Below, in pieces: positions 1-9,810 of a DNA stretch of 64,000 nucleotides. Positions within the stretch are counted from its first letter, which is position 1. The number at the start of each line of letters is the position of its first letter. Origin of the DNA: Pseudomonadota bacterium (GTDB lineage: Bacteria; Pseudomonadota; Alphaproteobacteria; UBA828); contig JAQBTG010000002.1 of assembly GCA_027624955.1 (NCBI GenBank), positions 88,694 through 152,693 of the forward strand, read 5' to 3'. Position numbers and translations under genes: made by a program. A model generated the notes under the pieces. It saw only the letters and a list, made by a program, of their open reading frames with translations. It did not search any database and was not told the DNA's origin.

Positions 1-2
1 AC

Positions 3-656
3 GCCATCAACGGCTTCTCCGAGATGATTTCGAAGGAAATATTTGGGCCGTTAGAGAATGAGAAATACCGCGAATATATCGAAGATATTCATCGCGCCGG
101 CGTGCATTTGCTGGCGATGGTGGAAGATACGTTCGATCTCGCCAAGATCGAGGCGGGCCGCATGGAGCTTGAGTTGGAGCCAGTGAGGCTTGGCCGCGTC
201 GCGCAAGACGCGATCAACATGACCAGCGGCGGCAAACACGGCAAAAACCTCGACATGCGCGCCGAAATATCGCCTGATTTGCCGCGTCTGACCGGCGATT
301 CACGGGCGCTGCGCCAGATCGCGATAAATCTCGTTTCCAATGCCCGGAAATTCACCGCCAGCGGCGGCCGTGTCACGCTGCGAGCCAAACTGGCGCCAGA
401 CGGCGGCATCGTGTTCGAAGTATCTGACACCGGCATTGGTATCCCCAAAGAGGAAATCGCCAAGGTGGTGGAGCCGTTTTATCATCTCAATAATACGCTC
501 GATCCTGATCAGGATTCGAGCGGCCTCGGCCTATCGCTGGTCAAGCGGCTGGTGGAACTGCATGGCGGTGATCTCAATATCGTCAGCGCCGTCGGCAAAG
601 GCACGGTGGTGAGCTGCAAATTCCCGCGCTGGCGCACGGTGACCGAAAGGGCGTGA
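3..656 (+). CDS. Sensor histidine kinase, C-terminal part (5' end outside window)
   Basis: The frame is open from base 3 and the true start lies to the left. The visible part begins inside the dimerisation/phosphoacceptor helix (AINGFSE, residues that normally follow the H-box), so the phosphorylated His is not seen. A complete HATPase domain follows: N box NLVSNARKF near nt 327, G1 box DTGIGIP near nt 426 and G2 box SSGLGLSL near nt 516. The helix spelling resembles PleC/DivJ-type kinases, which are common in Alphaproteobacteria (family knowledge). The input signal and partner regulator lie outside the window. The gene converges on purC with a 13-base gap. Confidence 0.88.
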   Translation, partial: AINGFSEMISKEIFGPLENEKYREYIEDIHRAGVHLLAMVEDTFDLAKIEAGRMELELEPVRLGRVAQDAINMTSGGKHGKNLDMRAEISPDLPRLTGDSRALRQIAINLVSNARKFTASGGRVTLRAKLAPDGGIVFEVSDTGIGIPKEEIAKVVEPFYHLNNTLDPDQDSSGLGLSLVKRLVELHGGDLNIVSAVGKGTVVSCKFPRWRTVTERA

Positions 657-669
657 GGCCGGCGCTTGA

Positions 670-1647
670 TCAGCCGAAATATTCGGGCAGCGCGGTTGCG
701 AGATTGGTGCGGATGCGGTCGTATATCGGCGAGTTATCTGCGGCGTAGTCGAAGGATTGGCCGGTGACCGCTTCATAGAGGGCGACGTATTTTTGTGAGA
801 ACTCGTTGAGCGTGTCGGCTGGGATGTCGGGCACTGGCTCGGTGTAGGGGTCACATTGGGTGCGGACCCAGAGACGAAGAAATTCCTTGTCGAGGCCTTC
901 CGGCTCTTCGCCGGCGGCGAGGCGGGCGGCATAGTTCGCCTGCCTCCAATAGCGGCTTGAATCCGGCGTGTGCAGCTCGTCAGCGACGGTGATGCGGCCG
1001 GCTTCGTCGGTGCCGAATTCATATTTGGTGTCGACCAGAATAAGCCCATGTTTGGCCGCGATCTCGCGCCCGCGTGCGAACAGCCTGAAGCTGATCTCCG
1101 CGACCTCGTCCCACTGCGCCTGACTTAGCAATCCTTCGGCGACGATTTCTTGCGCGGTGATTGGCGCGTCGCGCTCGCCCTTGGTGGTGGGGGTGAGAAT
1201 GGTTTCCGGCAGTTTCTGATTTTTCACCAGACCATCAGCGAATTGATGGCCGTAGAGCACGCGTTCGCCGCGCTGATACATGGTCCAGATCGAGGTTTCG
1301 GTCGAGCCAGTCATGTAGTCGCGGACGATCATTTCGATCGGCAACATCTCAAGATGCTTGGCAATGACGACGTTGGGGTCGGGATAAGAGAGCACATGGT
1401 TGGGGCAAATGTCGGCGGTCGCTTCGAACCAGAACTTCGCCGTTTGATTAAGCACCTGGCCCTTAAAAGGTACCGCCGCCAGCACCTTGTCGAACGCCGA
1501 TTGGCGGTCGGTCGCGATCATCACTTGGCGGCCATCCGGCAGGTGATAGGTGTCGCGCACCTTGCCGCGATAGAAGCCGGGTAGTTCGGGAAAGTGCGCA
1601 TCGGTGAGACATTGGCCGGAAAGCGGCGCGCTGCTTGTGTTGTTCAT
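670..1647 (-). CDS. purC: Phosphoribosylaminoimidazole-succinocarboxamide synthase (SAICAR synthase)
   Basis: Cytoplasmic enzyme of de novo purine synthesis; it joins CAIR and aspartate with ATP to give SAICAR. The 325-residue product has the family hallmarks: GFYRGKVRDTY near residue 25 (nucleotide-binding loop), ATDRQSAFDKVL, PIEMIVRDYMTGS and LVDTKYEFG. It is the long form of about 300 residues or more found in many Alphaproteobacteria and in yeast Ade1, rather than the roughly 240-residue E. coli form. It stands alone between the kinase and a molybdoenzyme gene, not in a pur operon. The ATG at 1647 has a purine-rich GAGAGAA upstream. Confidence 0.96.
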   Translation of the reverse strand: MNNTSSAPLSGQCLTDAHFPELPGFYRGKVRDTYHLPDGRQVMIATDRQSAFDKVLAAVPFKGQVLNQTAKFWFEATADICPNHVLSYPDPNVVIAKHLEMLPIEMIVRDYMTGSTETSIWTMYQRGERVLYGHQFADGLVKNQKLPETILTPTTKGERDAPITAQEIVAEGLLSQAQWDEVAEISFRLFARGREIAAKHGLILVDTKYEFGTDEAGRITVADELHTPDSSRYWRQANYAARLAAGEEPEGLDKEFLRLWVRTQCDPYTEPVPDIPADTLNEFSQKYVALYEAVTGQSFDYAADNSPIYDRIRTNLATALPEYFG

Positions 1648-1703
1648 AGGAGTTCTCTCGTCCGGTGGGATTCTGTCTTGTTACTATATTCTATCGTGCC
1701 GGG

Positions 1704-3659
1704 CTATTCCGCGCTCTCGACCTCGACGAAGGTATCGTTATAGGCGGGCTGGCCCGAGATCGACCAAGCGGGGGGCGTCAGCATATTGCCGACGGCGCCG
1801 CTGTCCTCGGGCGTCGACCACCATTTGCCGGCGAGCGAAACGGTGCCGGCGCGGATCTGTTTGGTTACTTTGAGCCCGGCGTGAAGCCGCCCTTGAGCGT
1901 TGCGGATCGCCACGCGTTGACCGTCCGACAGGCCACGCTGCGCGGCGTCCTCGCTGTTCATTTCCAACGCCGGTGCGCCCTCGGCGCCGCGTTGGCGCGC
2001 CATATTGGCGAAGCTTGAATTGAGGAAATAATGCGCTTTCGGGGTTAGCAATTGCAGCGCGCCGTCGGGCGCCGTAGCAGCCACACGAGCAGGATGACCG
2101 GCCAGCGCGACACGCGCCTCCGGCGCTGGAATACCGCGCCGTGCGGGACCGTGTTTTTTCCAGCCGGTGGCCTCGAGGTCAGCCAGCGGCAGCTCGGGCG
2201 GCAGCGCCGATGCGGCGATTTCCTCATCGCTCTCGTGCAGTGCTGGATGGTTCAAGCCCATGCGCTGGGCAATCAGGCGCATGATTTCGCCGTGCGATTT
2301 CGCCTCGCCGACCGGCGCCACGGCCGGCTTGTTGAGCGATACATAATGATGTCCCCACGCGCCGTGCACGTCGAAATGCTCCAACTGGGTGGTCGCTGGC
2401 AGCACGATATCGGCGCGCCGCGCGGTATCGGTCATGAAATGTTCGAGCACCACGGTAAACAGGTCTTCGCGTTCCAGGCCGCGGCGGATTTCCGCCGTGT
2501 TGGGCAGCACCACCGCTGGGTTCGTGCCCCACACCAGGAGGCCTTTGACCGGCGCGCCGGCCTGCTCGCCGTTCAGAATCGCGCCGAGACGGGTCATATC
2601 TAGGCTGCGCACTTTTTCCTGCCTGAGATCGGCGCGTGCTGCCTTGGAGAGATCTACATCTGGCATGGTTATCAGCGAGAGCCCGCCGCCGGGTGCGCCA
2701 TCATGGCCGGCGAGAATGCACAGCGCCGACAGACCCCAGACAAATGCCTCGCCATGCTCGCTCTGTTGCGGGCCGACGCCGCAGCGGATCATGGCCGGCT
2801 GTGCGGCGGCGAATTGGCGCGCCAGCGTGACCACGATTTCTTCATCGATGCCGCAGGTCTCGGCGACGCGCGCCGGTGTCCAGGGCTCAACTTGCGCGCG
2901 GTAGGCGTCGACGTCATGCGCCATCTGCCCGGCAAATTTGAGATCGCCCAAGCCTTCTTCGAAGATGACGCGCGCCATGCCGGCGGCGAGCGCTGCATCT
3001 GAGCCCGGGCGGATTGCAATATGTTCATCGCTTTTTGCAGCGGTCTTGGTGCGCCGTGGATCGATACAGATGATGCGGGCGCCATTTTTTTCGCGTGCCT
3101 GATTGAGGAAATGCCAATGGTGGTGGCCGGTGCTCAGCACGTTCACGCCCCAAAGGATAATCAGCTTCGCCTGGTCATATTCATCCGGGTCGAGGCCGAT
3201 CGAATGGCCGGCGCCGAGCAGAGCAAGCCCCGGCGCGCCGCAGATATTGCCGTGCATGCCCGAGGCGCCGAGCGCATGCATCAGGCGCATGGGCGCAAAT
3301 TTCTGTACCGCGCCCATTGAGCCAAAATAAGACACCGGCATCAGCGCCTGCGCGCCATGCTCGTTGATGATGCCGTCAAAGCGCTTAGCGATTGTATCGA
3401 CGGCCTCTTGCCACGAGATGCGCTCGTACTGGCCGTCGCCTTTGGTGCCGGTGCGGCGCAAGGGATGCAGCAGGCGATCGGGTGAATAGGTGCGGGCGGG
3501 GTAATCATTGACCTTGGCGCAGAGCACGCCGCGGGTGAAGGGATGCGCCTTGTCGCCCTCGACGCGCACCACTTTGCCATCTTCGACATGTGCCTGCCAG
3601 GCGCAGGTATCCGGGCAATCCAACGGGCAACAGCCCTGTACGATGTGCTTCTCTACCAT
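1704..3659 (-). CDS. Molybdopterin oxidoreductase, formate dehydrogenase/BisC-like
   Basis: Member of the DMSO-reductase superfamily, 651 residues from the chosen start. The N-terminus binds a [4Fe-4S] cluster through Cys11-x3-Cys15-x3-Cys19-x27-Cys47. The body shows molybdopterin-domain segments such as IILWGVNVLSTGHHHW and VKGLLVWGTNPAVVLPN, and the last ~120 residues form the dinucleotide-binding domain (EMNSEDAAQRGLSDGQRV). I prefer the ATG at 3659 over one 12 codons upstream because GAGGAG sits just before it and the Cys motif then lies at the usual distance. No Tat signal is seen, so it is probably cytoplasmic. The substrate cannot be read from sequence. It is divergent from a TRAP transporter. 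Confidence 0.9.
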   Translation of the reverse strand: MVEKHIVQGCCPLDCPDTCAWQAHVEDGKVVRVEGDKAHPFTRGVLCAKVNDYPARTYSPDRLLHPLRRTGTKGDGQYERISWQEAVDTIAKRFDGIINEHGAQALMPVSYFGSMGAVQKFAPMRLMHALGASGMHGNICGAPGLALLGAGHSIGLDPDEYDQAKLIILWGVNVLSTGHHHWHFLNQAREKNGARIICIDPRRTKTAAKSDEHIAIRPGSDAALAAGMARVIFEEGLGDLKFAGQMAHDVDAYRAQVEPWTPARVAETCGIDEEIVVTLARQFAAAQPAMIRCGVGPQQSEHGEAFVWGLSALCILAGHDGAPGGGLSLITMPDVDLSKAARADLRQEKVRSLDMTRLGAILNGEQAGAPVKGLLVWGTNPAVVLPNTAEIRRGLEREDLFTVVLEHFMTDTARRADIVLPATTQLEHFDVHGAWGHHYVSLNKPAVAPVGEAKSHGEIMRLIAQRMGLNHPALHESDEEIAASALPPELPLADLEATGWKKHGPARRGIPAPEARVALAGHPARVAATAPDGALQLLTPKAHYFLNSSFANMARQRGAEGAPALEMNSEDAAQRGLSDGQRVAIRNAQGRLHAGLKVTKQIRAGTVSLAGKWWSTPEDSGAVGNMLTPPAWSISGQPAYNDTFVEVESAE

Positions 3660-3748
3660 GTCCCGTCTCCTCTTCGAATCAATGCGCGGAGGCACTATAA
3701 AGCCAAAACCGGCCCTATTTCGAGCGCTACCTTTGTGTGCTTAATCTT

Positions 3749-3765
3749 GGCACGGTACCGGTGCC
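3749..3765. promoter_or_regulatory. Inverted repeat in the divergent molybdoenzyme/TRAP promoter region
   Basis: GGCAC and GTGCC arms around a 7-base centre that contains GGTACC. It lies 18 bases before the start of the TAXI binding-protein gene, in the only intergenic space between two divergent genes. It could be an operator, but short GC-rich repeats of this kind also arise by chance. Confidence 0.25.
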
Positions 3766-3783
3766 TCGGTTAACATCGCAGGC

Positions 3784-4830
3784 ATGATTAAAAAATTCCG
3801 ACTGACCCGGCGCAGTTTTTTGCGCCACTCTGCCGCCACTGCGTTTGCCGCAGGCGCCGCTACGACACTGAGCCTGCCGCTTCGCGCCGAGCAATCGCTG
3901 TCCTATCTGCTCGGCACCGGCACCACGGGTGGCACCTATTATCCTGTCGGTGTCGCCATCGCGACGCTGGTCAAGGTCAAGCTTGAGCCCAAGGCGAAGA
4001 TTTCCATGTCGGCGATCACCTCGGCCGGGTCGGGCGAAAATCTCAAGCTGCTGCGCGAGGACCAGGTGCAATTCGCTATATTGCAGGGCCTGTGGGGCGC
4101 CCATGCGCGGGCCGGCAGCGGGCCCCTGGAAAGTGTCGGGCCGCAGGATCATCTGCGCGGCATTTCCATGCTGTGGCCAAATGTTGAGCATTTCATCATC
4201 CGCAGCGAATATGCTGCCAGCGGCACGGTGGCGGATTTACAATTGCTCGCCGGCAAGGGCTTTTCGATTGGCAAGCGCAATTCCGGCACCGAAGGCTCGA
4301 ACCGCCATATTCTCGCGGGACTTGGCTTTGATCCGGAGGCATCGTTCGACCTCGCCTATCTCGGCTATGGGCCGAGCGCCGATGCGTTGATCAATGGCAA
4401 GATCGCCGGCATGAGCACGCCAGCGGGGCCGCCGGTATCGGCCGTGACGCGGGCTTTTGCGTCGCTTGGCAAAGACATCACAATTCTCTCTTTCACGGCC
4501 GATGAAATCGCCCGCGCCAACGCCGGCTTTGATCTCTGGACGCCCTATACGCTGCCCGCCGGCACGTATCCGGAGCAGGACCATGACGTCGCCACCATCG
4601 CCCAGCCAAATTTTCTCGCGGTGCGTGCTGATGTCGATGACGAGGCGGTCTATCAAATCACCAAGGCAATGCACGAGAACCTGCCGTTCCTTGGCAATAT
4701 CCATAAGGCGACCCGGGCGATCTCGTTGGAGAGCGCCCTGAGCGGCCTACCGGCGCCGCTGCACAACGGCGCTCTGCGCTACTATCAAGAGCGCGGATTA
4801 GAGATTCCCGGAGCGCTGCTCGGCGGCTGA
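3784..4830 (+). CDS. TAXI-family TRAP transporter solute-binding protein
   Basis: Periplasmic receptor of a tripartite ATP-independent uptake system, 348 residues. The N-terminus carries a Tat-type signal (TRRSFLRHSAATAF, then a hydrophobic stretch ending ...LPLRAEQ), suggesting folded export. The mature part opens with SYLLGTGTTGGTYYPVG, the signature of TAXI (TRAP-associated extracytoplasmic immunogenic) receptors, and includes GKGFSIGKRNSGTEGSN. The stop overlaps the start of the permease gene by one base (TGATG), so the two are translationally coupled. TAXI systems commonly take up organic acids such as glutamate or 2-oxoacids, but the ligand here is unknown. Confidence 0.93.
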   Translation: MIKKFRLTRRSFLRHSAATAFAAGAATTLSLPLRAEQSLSYLLGTGTTGGTYYPVGVAIATLVKVKLEPKAKISMSAITSAGSGENLKLLREDQVQFAILQGLWGAHARAGSGPLESVGPQDHLRGISMLWPNVEHFIIRSEYAASGTVADLQLLAGKGFSIGKRNSGTEGSNRHILAGLGFDPEASFDLAYLGYGPSADALINGKIAGMSTPAGPPVSAVTRAFASLGKDITILSFTADEIARANAGFDLWTPYTLPAGTYPEQDHDVATIAQPNFLAVRADVDDEAVYQITKAMHENLPFLGNIHKATRAISLESALSGLPAPLHNGALRYYQERGLEIPGALLGG

Positions 4831-6902
4831 TGCCGCACCAAGAGGCCAATCCACGCGGCGCGGCGGTTGATCGCTTCGTCTATTGGTTCGGCGCCGCGCT
4901 GTCGCTGGTCCATGTCTATTTTAACGTCCTTTCCACTCTGCCCCAGCTATGGCTGGCGGCCATCCACTTTGCTGGCTTTGGCCTGATCTGCCTGCTGGTG
5001 ACGCCGCCGCTGCGCGCCGTTTTGCGCCGCCCCTTCGCGCGCGTGGCGTTCGCTTTCGATCTAATTCTGGCGCTTGTCCTCGGTCTTGCTGCGCTCTATG
5101 TGGTCGTTGCCGAAGTACCGTTGGCGGCGCGTGGCTTCGATTATGGCGCGCTCGACTATATTGCCGGCATCGCGCTGATATTGCTCGCCATTGAACTGGC
5201 GCGCCGCACCACCGGGCCGGTGATCCCGATCCTGATTATTGTCGCCGTCAGCTATGTCGCTTGGTGGGGGAAATATGTTGGTGGTGTGCTGCATTTTCCT
5301 GGGCTATCGCTGGAAGTTGTGTTGCTGCGCGGCAGCTACGGCGATGAGGGCATGTTTGGCCTGGTGGCCAATATCTCATCGAGCTTCGTCTTTATGTTCG
5401 TGTTGTTCGGCGCGTTTCTGATCCGCTCTGGCGGCGGCGCGTTTATCGTCGATCTGGCGCGCGCCTTGGCCGGGCGGGTGGCTGGCGGGCCGGGTTTCGC
5501 GGCGGTAATCGCCTCGGCCCTGACCGGCATGGTGTCGGGCTCGGCGGTGGCCAACACGGTGTCGACCGGGGTGATCACCATTCCGCTGATGAAACGCGCT
5601 GGCTTTCCGCCGCGCTTCGCCGCTGGGGTTGAGGCCGCTGCCTCCACCGGCGGCCAGTTGATGCCGCCGGTGATGGGCGCCGGCGCCTTCGTGATGGCGA
5701 CCTATACCGAGATTTCCTATCTCACCATTATCGGTGTTTCGTTCTTGCCGGCGCTGCTCTATTTCATCGGTATTGCCTGCTATGTGCGTATTCAGGCTAA
5801 GAAATCCGGCCTACAGATGGATGCCGCGGACACGCCTAAATTACGTCAGGTGCTGAACGGCGGTGGGTTGCCATTCCTCATTCCGATTGCGGTTCTGGTC
5901 GGCCTCCTTGTATGGGGTTTTACGCCGAGCTATGCGGCAGGCTTCGCCATTCTCGCGGTGATCGCCGCGTCCTGGCTGACGCCGCAGCGCATGGGGCCGC
6001 GCGCGATAGTTGATGCGCTGGCGTTGGGCGCGCGCAATATGGTGACCACGGCGGTGCTGTTGGTGGCGATTGGGCTGGTGGTGAATGCCGTGGCAACCAC
6101 CGGCCTCGGCAACAGCTTCGCGTTGATGATTGCCGAGTGGTCAGGCGACAGTTTGATCCTCGCGTTGCTGCTGGTCGCGGCGGCGTCGCTGGTGCTCGGC
6201 ATGGGGCTGCCGGTGACCGCCTCTTATGTGGTGTTGGCAACTTTGGCGGCGCCGGCGCTCTACGACCTTATTACCCGCGCCGAACTGATCGAGATGCTCA
6301 CCAGCGGTGCCGTGCCGGAAACGGCGCGCGCCATCTTTGCCCTCGCCGCGCCGGGCGCTGCGCTGGAGGCGCCGATGAGCGCTGCCGCCGCCGCTGGCCT
6401 GTTGGCGCAAATGCCGCCGGAAGTAGGCGGCATGTTGCGTGAGGCGGCGCTATCGCCGGCACTGCTCACCACGGCGCTGTTGTCGGCACATATGATCGTG
6501 TTTTGGCTGAGCCAAGACAGCAACGTGACGCCGCCGGTTTGCCTAACCGCTTTCGCCGCCGCCGCCATCGCCGGGACGCCGCCGATGCGTACCGGCCTGG
6601 TGTCCTGGAAGGTCGCGAAGAGCCTTTATGTGGTTCCGGTGTTGTTTGCTTACACGCCGTTTCTGTCCGGCGATATCTTCGTGGCGCTGGAGATTTTCGT
6701 GTTCGCTTGTTTGGGTATTTACGCCCTCACCGGCGCCATCGAAGGTTATCTTGAGACGGCACTGCCGGCGCCGCTGCGGCCGGTTTATGCCGGCCTTGGC
6801 GTCGTCCTTCTGTGGCCGCTGGAATGGCACTGGCATGCGGCGGCGGCAATTGCCGTGCTGGCGATTTTGGCGTGGAACGTGCGGCGTTCGGTCGCGCGTT
6901 GA
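4830..6902 (+). CDS. TRAP transporter fused permease (4TM/12TM)
   Basis: Inner-membrane permease of 690 residues fusing the small (DctQ-like) and large (DctM-like) subunits, the usual arrangement in TAXI-TRAP systems. Many hydrophobic segments are visible. Typical DctM sequences include VSGSAVANTVSTGVITIPLMKR and ASTGGQLMPPVMGAGAF near residues 230-290 and LGMGLPVTASYVVLATL near residue 460. It uses a sodium or proton gradient (family knowledge). It overlaps the binding-protein gene by one base and the two form a complete transporter, followed 53 bases later by serC. Confidence 0.93.
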   Translation: MPHQEANPRGAAVDRFVYWFGAALSLVHVYFNVLSTLPQLWLAAIHFAGFGLICLLVTPPLRAVLRRPFARVAFAFDLILALVLGLAALYVVVAEVPLAARGFDYGALDYIAGIALILLAIELARRTTGPVIPILIIVAVSYVAWWGKYVGGVLHFPGLSLEVVLLRGSYGDEGMFGLVANISSSFVFMFVLFGAFLIRSGGGAFIVDLARALAGRVAGGPGFAAVIASALTGMVSGSAVANTVSTGVITIPLMKRAGFPPRFAAGVEAAASTGGQLMPPVMGAGAFVMATYTEISYLTIIGVSFLPALLYFIGIACYVRIQAKKSGLQMDAADTPKLRQVLNGGGLPFLIPIAVLVGLLVWGFTPSYAAGFAILAVIAASWLTPQRMGPRAIVDALALGARNMVTTAVLLVAIGLVVNAVATTGLGNSFALMIAEWSGDSLILALLLVAAASLVLGMGLPVTASYVVLATLAAPALYDLITRAELIEMLTSGAVPETARAIFALAAPGAALEAPMSAAAAAGLLAQMPPEVGGMLREAALSPALLTTALLSAHMIVFWLSQDSNVTPPVCLTAFAAAAIAGTPPMRTGLVSWKVAKSLYVVPVLFAYTPFLSGDIFVALEIFVFACLGIYALTGAIEGYLETALPAPLRPVYAGLGVVLLWPLEWHWHAAAAIAVLAILAWNVRRSVAR

Positions 6903-6955
6903 CCGCGCATGTTACGGTGCTAGTATCCGCGCCTTCCCGCAGCCGAGGCCAGCCG

Positions 6956-8125
6956 ATGAATAGCCCTGCAAAACCTGTAATCGTTCCAGATAATCCTCGG
7001 TTTTCCTCCGGCCCCTGCGCCAAACGGCCGGGTTGGTCGCTGGCGGCGCTGGAGGACGCGTTGACCGGGCGTTCGCACCGCGCCAAGGAGCCGATGAAGC
7101 GCATCCAGGAAGTGATTGCGCGCACCCGCCAGATTTTAGACCTGCCGGAAGATTTCCGGGTTGGCATCGTACCGGCGTCCGATACCGGCGCGATGGAAAT
7201 GGCGCTGTGGTCGTTGTTGGGCGCACGCGGGGTGGATTTCTTGAGCTGGGAGAATTTCGGCGAGCAATGGGTGATCGACGGCGAAAGCCAGTTGCGCCCG
7301 CTCGACCATCGCGTCATCCGGGCACCTTACGGTGAGCTGCCGGATCTGAGCCAGGCCGACCCGGCGCGCGATTGTGTATTTGTGTGGAACGGCACCACTT
7401 CAGGGGTGCGGCTGCCGGACGGCGATTGGATATCGAGCGCGCGCGAGGGCCTGACCATTTGCGATGCTACCTCCGGCGTGTTGGCGCACGACATGCCGTG
7501 GGACAAGCTCGACGTCGTGACTTATTCCTGGCAGAAGGCAATGGGTGGCGAAGCTGGGTTCGGCATGTTGTTGCTCGGCCCGCGTGCCGCCGAGCGGCTT
7601 GAGAATTACACCCCGCCCTGGCCGATCCCCAAGCTATTCCGCATGGCCAAGGGACAAAAGATCATCGAAGGCATTTTTCGCGGCCAGACCATCAACACCA
7701 TCTCGATGCTTGCGGTCGAGGATGCGCTGGACGCGATGCGTTGGATCGAGAGCATCGGCGGTGGCACGGCCATGATCTCGCGTGCCGCAGCGAACTTTGC
7801 CGTGGTTGATGCCTGGGTGACGAAGACGCCGTGGGTCGAATTTCTCGCCCGCGATCCGGCGACGCGCTCGCGCACGTCGGTCTGTCTCAGCCTGACCGAG
7901 GATTGGTTCACCGCGCTCGATGAAAAAGCGCGCTGGGAGATCGTCGACAGCCTTACGCAAATGCTGGAGCGCGAGGGCGCTGCATTCGATATCGCCACCC
8001 ACCGTGCGGCGCCACCCGGCCTCAGAATCTGGTGTGGCGGCACGGTCGAACAGCGCGATCTGGCGAAGCTTCTGCCCTGGCTCGACTGGGTGTGGGCCGA
8101 AATGCGCACGGCGCATGCGCCGTGA
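6956..8125 (+). CDS. serC: Phosphoserine aminotransferase
   Basis: Converts 3-phosphohydroxypyruvate and glutamate to phosphoserine (second step of serine synthesis; also used in vitamin B6 synthesis). The 389-residue product opens with PRFSSGPCAKRPGW, typical of the alphaproteobacterial/archaeal-type SerC rather than the E. coli type. The PLP lysine lies in YSWQKAMGGEAGFG. The ATG at 6956 is chosen because the family N-terminus begins there; the frame is open further upstream, but that part is unlike SerC. serA follows 30 bases downstream, so the two serine genes form an operon. Confidence 0.94.
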   Translation: MNSPAKPVIVPDNPRFSSGPCAKRPGWSLAALEDALTGRSHRAKEPMKRIQEVIARTRQILDLPEDFRVGIVPASDTGAMEMALWSLLGARGVDFLSWENFGEQWVIDGESQLRPLDHRVIRAPYGELPDLSQADPARDCVFVWNGTTSGVRLPDGDWISSAREGLTICDATSGVLAHDMPWDKLDVVTYSWQKAMGGEAGFGMLLLGPRAAERLENYTPPWPIPKLFRMAKGQKIIEGIFRGQTINTISMLAVEDALDAMRWIESIGGGTAMISRAAANFAVVDAWVTKTPWVEFLARDPATRSRTSVCLSLTEDWFTALDEKARWEIVDSLTQMLEREGAAFDIATHRAAPPGLRIWCGGTVEQRDLAKLLPWLDWVWAEMRTAHAP

Positions 8126-8155
8126 CGCATTGAATTGCTGCATTAAAGGTAGGCC

Positions 8156-9733
8156 ATGCCCAAAGTATTGATATCTGACAAGATGAGCCCGTTGGCGGCG
8201 GAGATATTTGCCGCGCGCGGAATCGAGGCGGATGTGAAAACCGGTCTCACGCCGGAAGAACTGCGTGCCATTATTGGCAATTATGACGGCCTCGCGGTGC
8301 GTTCAGCGACCAAGGCGACTGCGGAAATTATCGCCGCGGCCGACAATCTCAAGGTCATCGGCCGGGCCGGCATCGGCGTCGACAATATCGATCTCGACGC
8401 GGCGACGGCGCGCGGCATCGTGGTGATGAACACGCCTTTCGGCAATTCGGTCACCACCGCTGAGCACGCGATTGCCATGATGGCAGCGATGGCGCGGCAA
8501 ATTCCGCTGGCCGACCGCTCGACCCGCGCCGGTAAATGGGAAAAGAGCCGCTTCATGGGGATTGAGCTCTGCAAGAAAGAGCTCGGCATCATCGGCTGCG
8601 GCAATATCGGCGCCATCGTCGCGACCCTGGCGCTCGGCCTGAAGATGCGGGTGATCGTCTATGATCCCTATCTTTCGCCAGAGCGCGCCAATGCGCTCCG
8701 CGTTGAGCGGGTCGAGCTGGATGAGCTGTTGGCGCGGGCCGACGTCATCACCTTGCACGTGCCGCTGACGCGCGAAACCAAGGGCATTATCGATGGCGAG
8801 GCACTCGCCAAAACCAAGCCAGGCGTGTTCATCGTCAATTGCGCGCGTGGCGGTTTGGTGGTCGAGAGCGACCTCAAAGCCGCAATCGAGAGCGGCCATG
8901 TCGCCGGCGCGGCGCTCGACGTGTTCGAGACTGAGCCGGCGCGCGACAATCCGTTGTTCGAACTGGATCAGGTGATCGCCACGCCGCATCTCGGCGCCTC
9001 AACCGAAGAAGCGCAGGAGAATGTCGCCCGCCAAGTGGCTGAGCAAATCAGCGATTTTCTGCTCGACGGCGGGGTGATCAATGCGGTCAACACCGCGACC
9101 ATCGCCGCCGAGGACATGCCCAAGCTCGCGCCCTATATGCGCCTCGCCGAACAGCTCGGCTCGTTCGCCGGCCAGTTGACCGAAACCGGCCTGGTGGGCG
9201 CGACCATTGAATATGAAGGCGCTGCGGCGGCGCTCAATTGCCAGCCGCTTACCGCCATTATTCTGCAAGGCCTGCTGCATCCGCTGTTGGATTCAGTGAA
9301 TGTGGTGAACGCGCCGCTGATCGCCAAGGAGCGCGGTATCGATGTGCGCGAGGTGAAGCGCGACCAAGCCGAGGATTACCAAACCCTGATCCGCCTCACG
9401 GTGGTCACCGAGCGCCAGCAGCGCTCGCTCGCCGGGACGCTGATCGCCGGTGACAAGCCGCGCATCGTCGAGATCAAGGGAATCAAAATCGAAGCCGAGC
9501 TGAGCCCGCACATGCTCTATTTCACCAATGCCGATAAGCCCGGTCTGATCGGCGGCATTGGCCTGGTACTGGGTGCGGCAGAAGTTAATATAGCCACGTT
9601 CCATCTCGGCCGCGCGGCAGCGGGCGGCGACGCCATCGGCTTGATTTCGGTCGATTGCGACGTCAGTGAACAGGTGCTCAACCAACTGCGTGGGCTGCCC
9701 AACATCGTCCAGGCCAAAGCGCTGCGTTTCTGA
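8156..9733 (+). CDS. serA: D-3-phosphoglycerate dehydrogenase
   Basis: First enzyme of serine synthesis: 3-phosphoglycerate + NAD to 3-phosphohydroxypyruvate. It is the long type (525 residues) with an N-terminal substrate domain, a Rossmann NAD domain (GIIGCGNIGA near residue 145), catalytic Arg in NCARGGLV, Glu in DVFETEPA and His in ATPHLGAS, then the ASB domain and a C-terminal ACT domain (MLYFTNADKPGLIGGIG). ACT domains in this enzyme often give serine feedback control (family knowledge). It lies directly behind serC. AAAGGT precedes the start. Confidence 0.97.
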   Translation: MPKVLISDKMSPLAAEIFAARGIEADVKTGLTPEELRAIIGNYDGLAVRSATKATAEIIAAADNLKVIGRAGIGVDNIDLDAATARGIVVMNTPFGNSVTTAEHAIAMMAAMARQIPLADRSTRAGKWEKSRFMGIELCKKELGIIGCGNIGAIVATLALGLKMRVIVYDPYLSPERANALRVERVELDELLARADVITLHVPLTRETKGIIDGEALAKTKPGVFIVNCARGGLVVESDLKAAIESGHVAGAALDVFETEPARDNPLFELDQVIATPHLGASTEEAQENVARQVAEQISDFLLDGGVINAVNTATIAAEDMPKLAPYMRLAEQLGSFAGQLTETGLVGATIEYEGAAAALNCQPLTAIILQGLLHPLLDSVNVVNAPLIAKERGIDVREVKRDQAEDYQTLIRLTVVTERQQRSLAGTLIAGDKPRIVEIKGIKIEAELSPHMLYFTNADKPGLIGGIGLVLGAAEVNIATFHLGRAAAGGDAIGLISVDCDVSEQVLNQLRGLPNIVQAKALRF

Positions 9734-9785
9734 TAGGGCGGCGTGGTTTGCGCCCGCTGTCAGCGCCGCGATTGCGCGAATAATG

Positions 9786-9801
9786 TCGTACTAATATACG
9801 A
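9786..9801. promoter_or_regulatory. Operator-like site downstream of the S24 repressor gene
   Basis: TCGTACTAATATACGA, a 16-bp imperfect palindrome with TCGTA/TACGA arms, ending 10 bases from the repressor stop codon in the serA-repressor convergent gap. The first 8 bases (TCGTACTA) also occur inside the palindrome upstream of the same repressor (10601-10608). The shared word suggests a common binding protein; no binding evidence is available. Confidence 0.3.
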
Positions 9802-9810
9802 AAATATTAT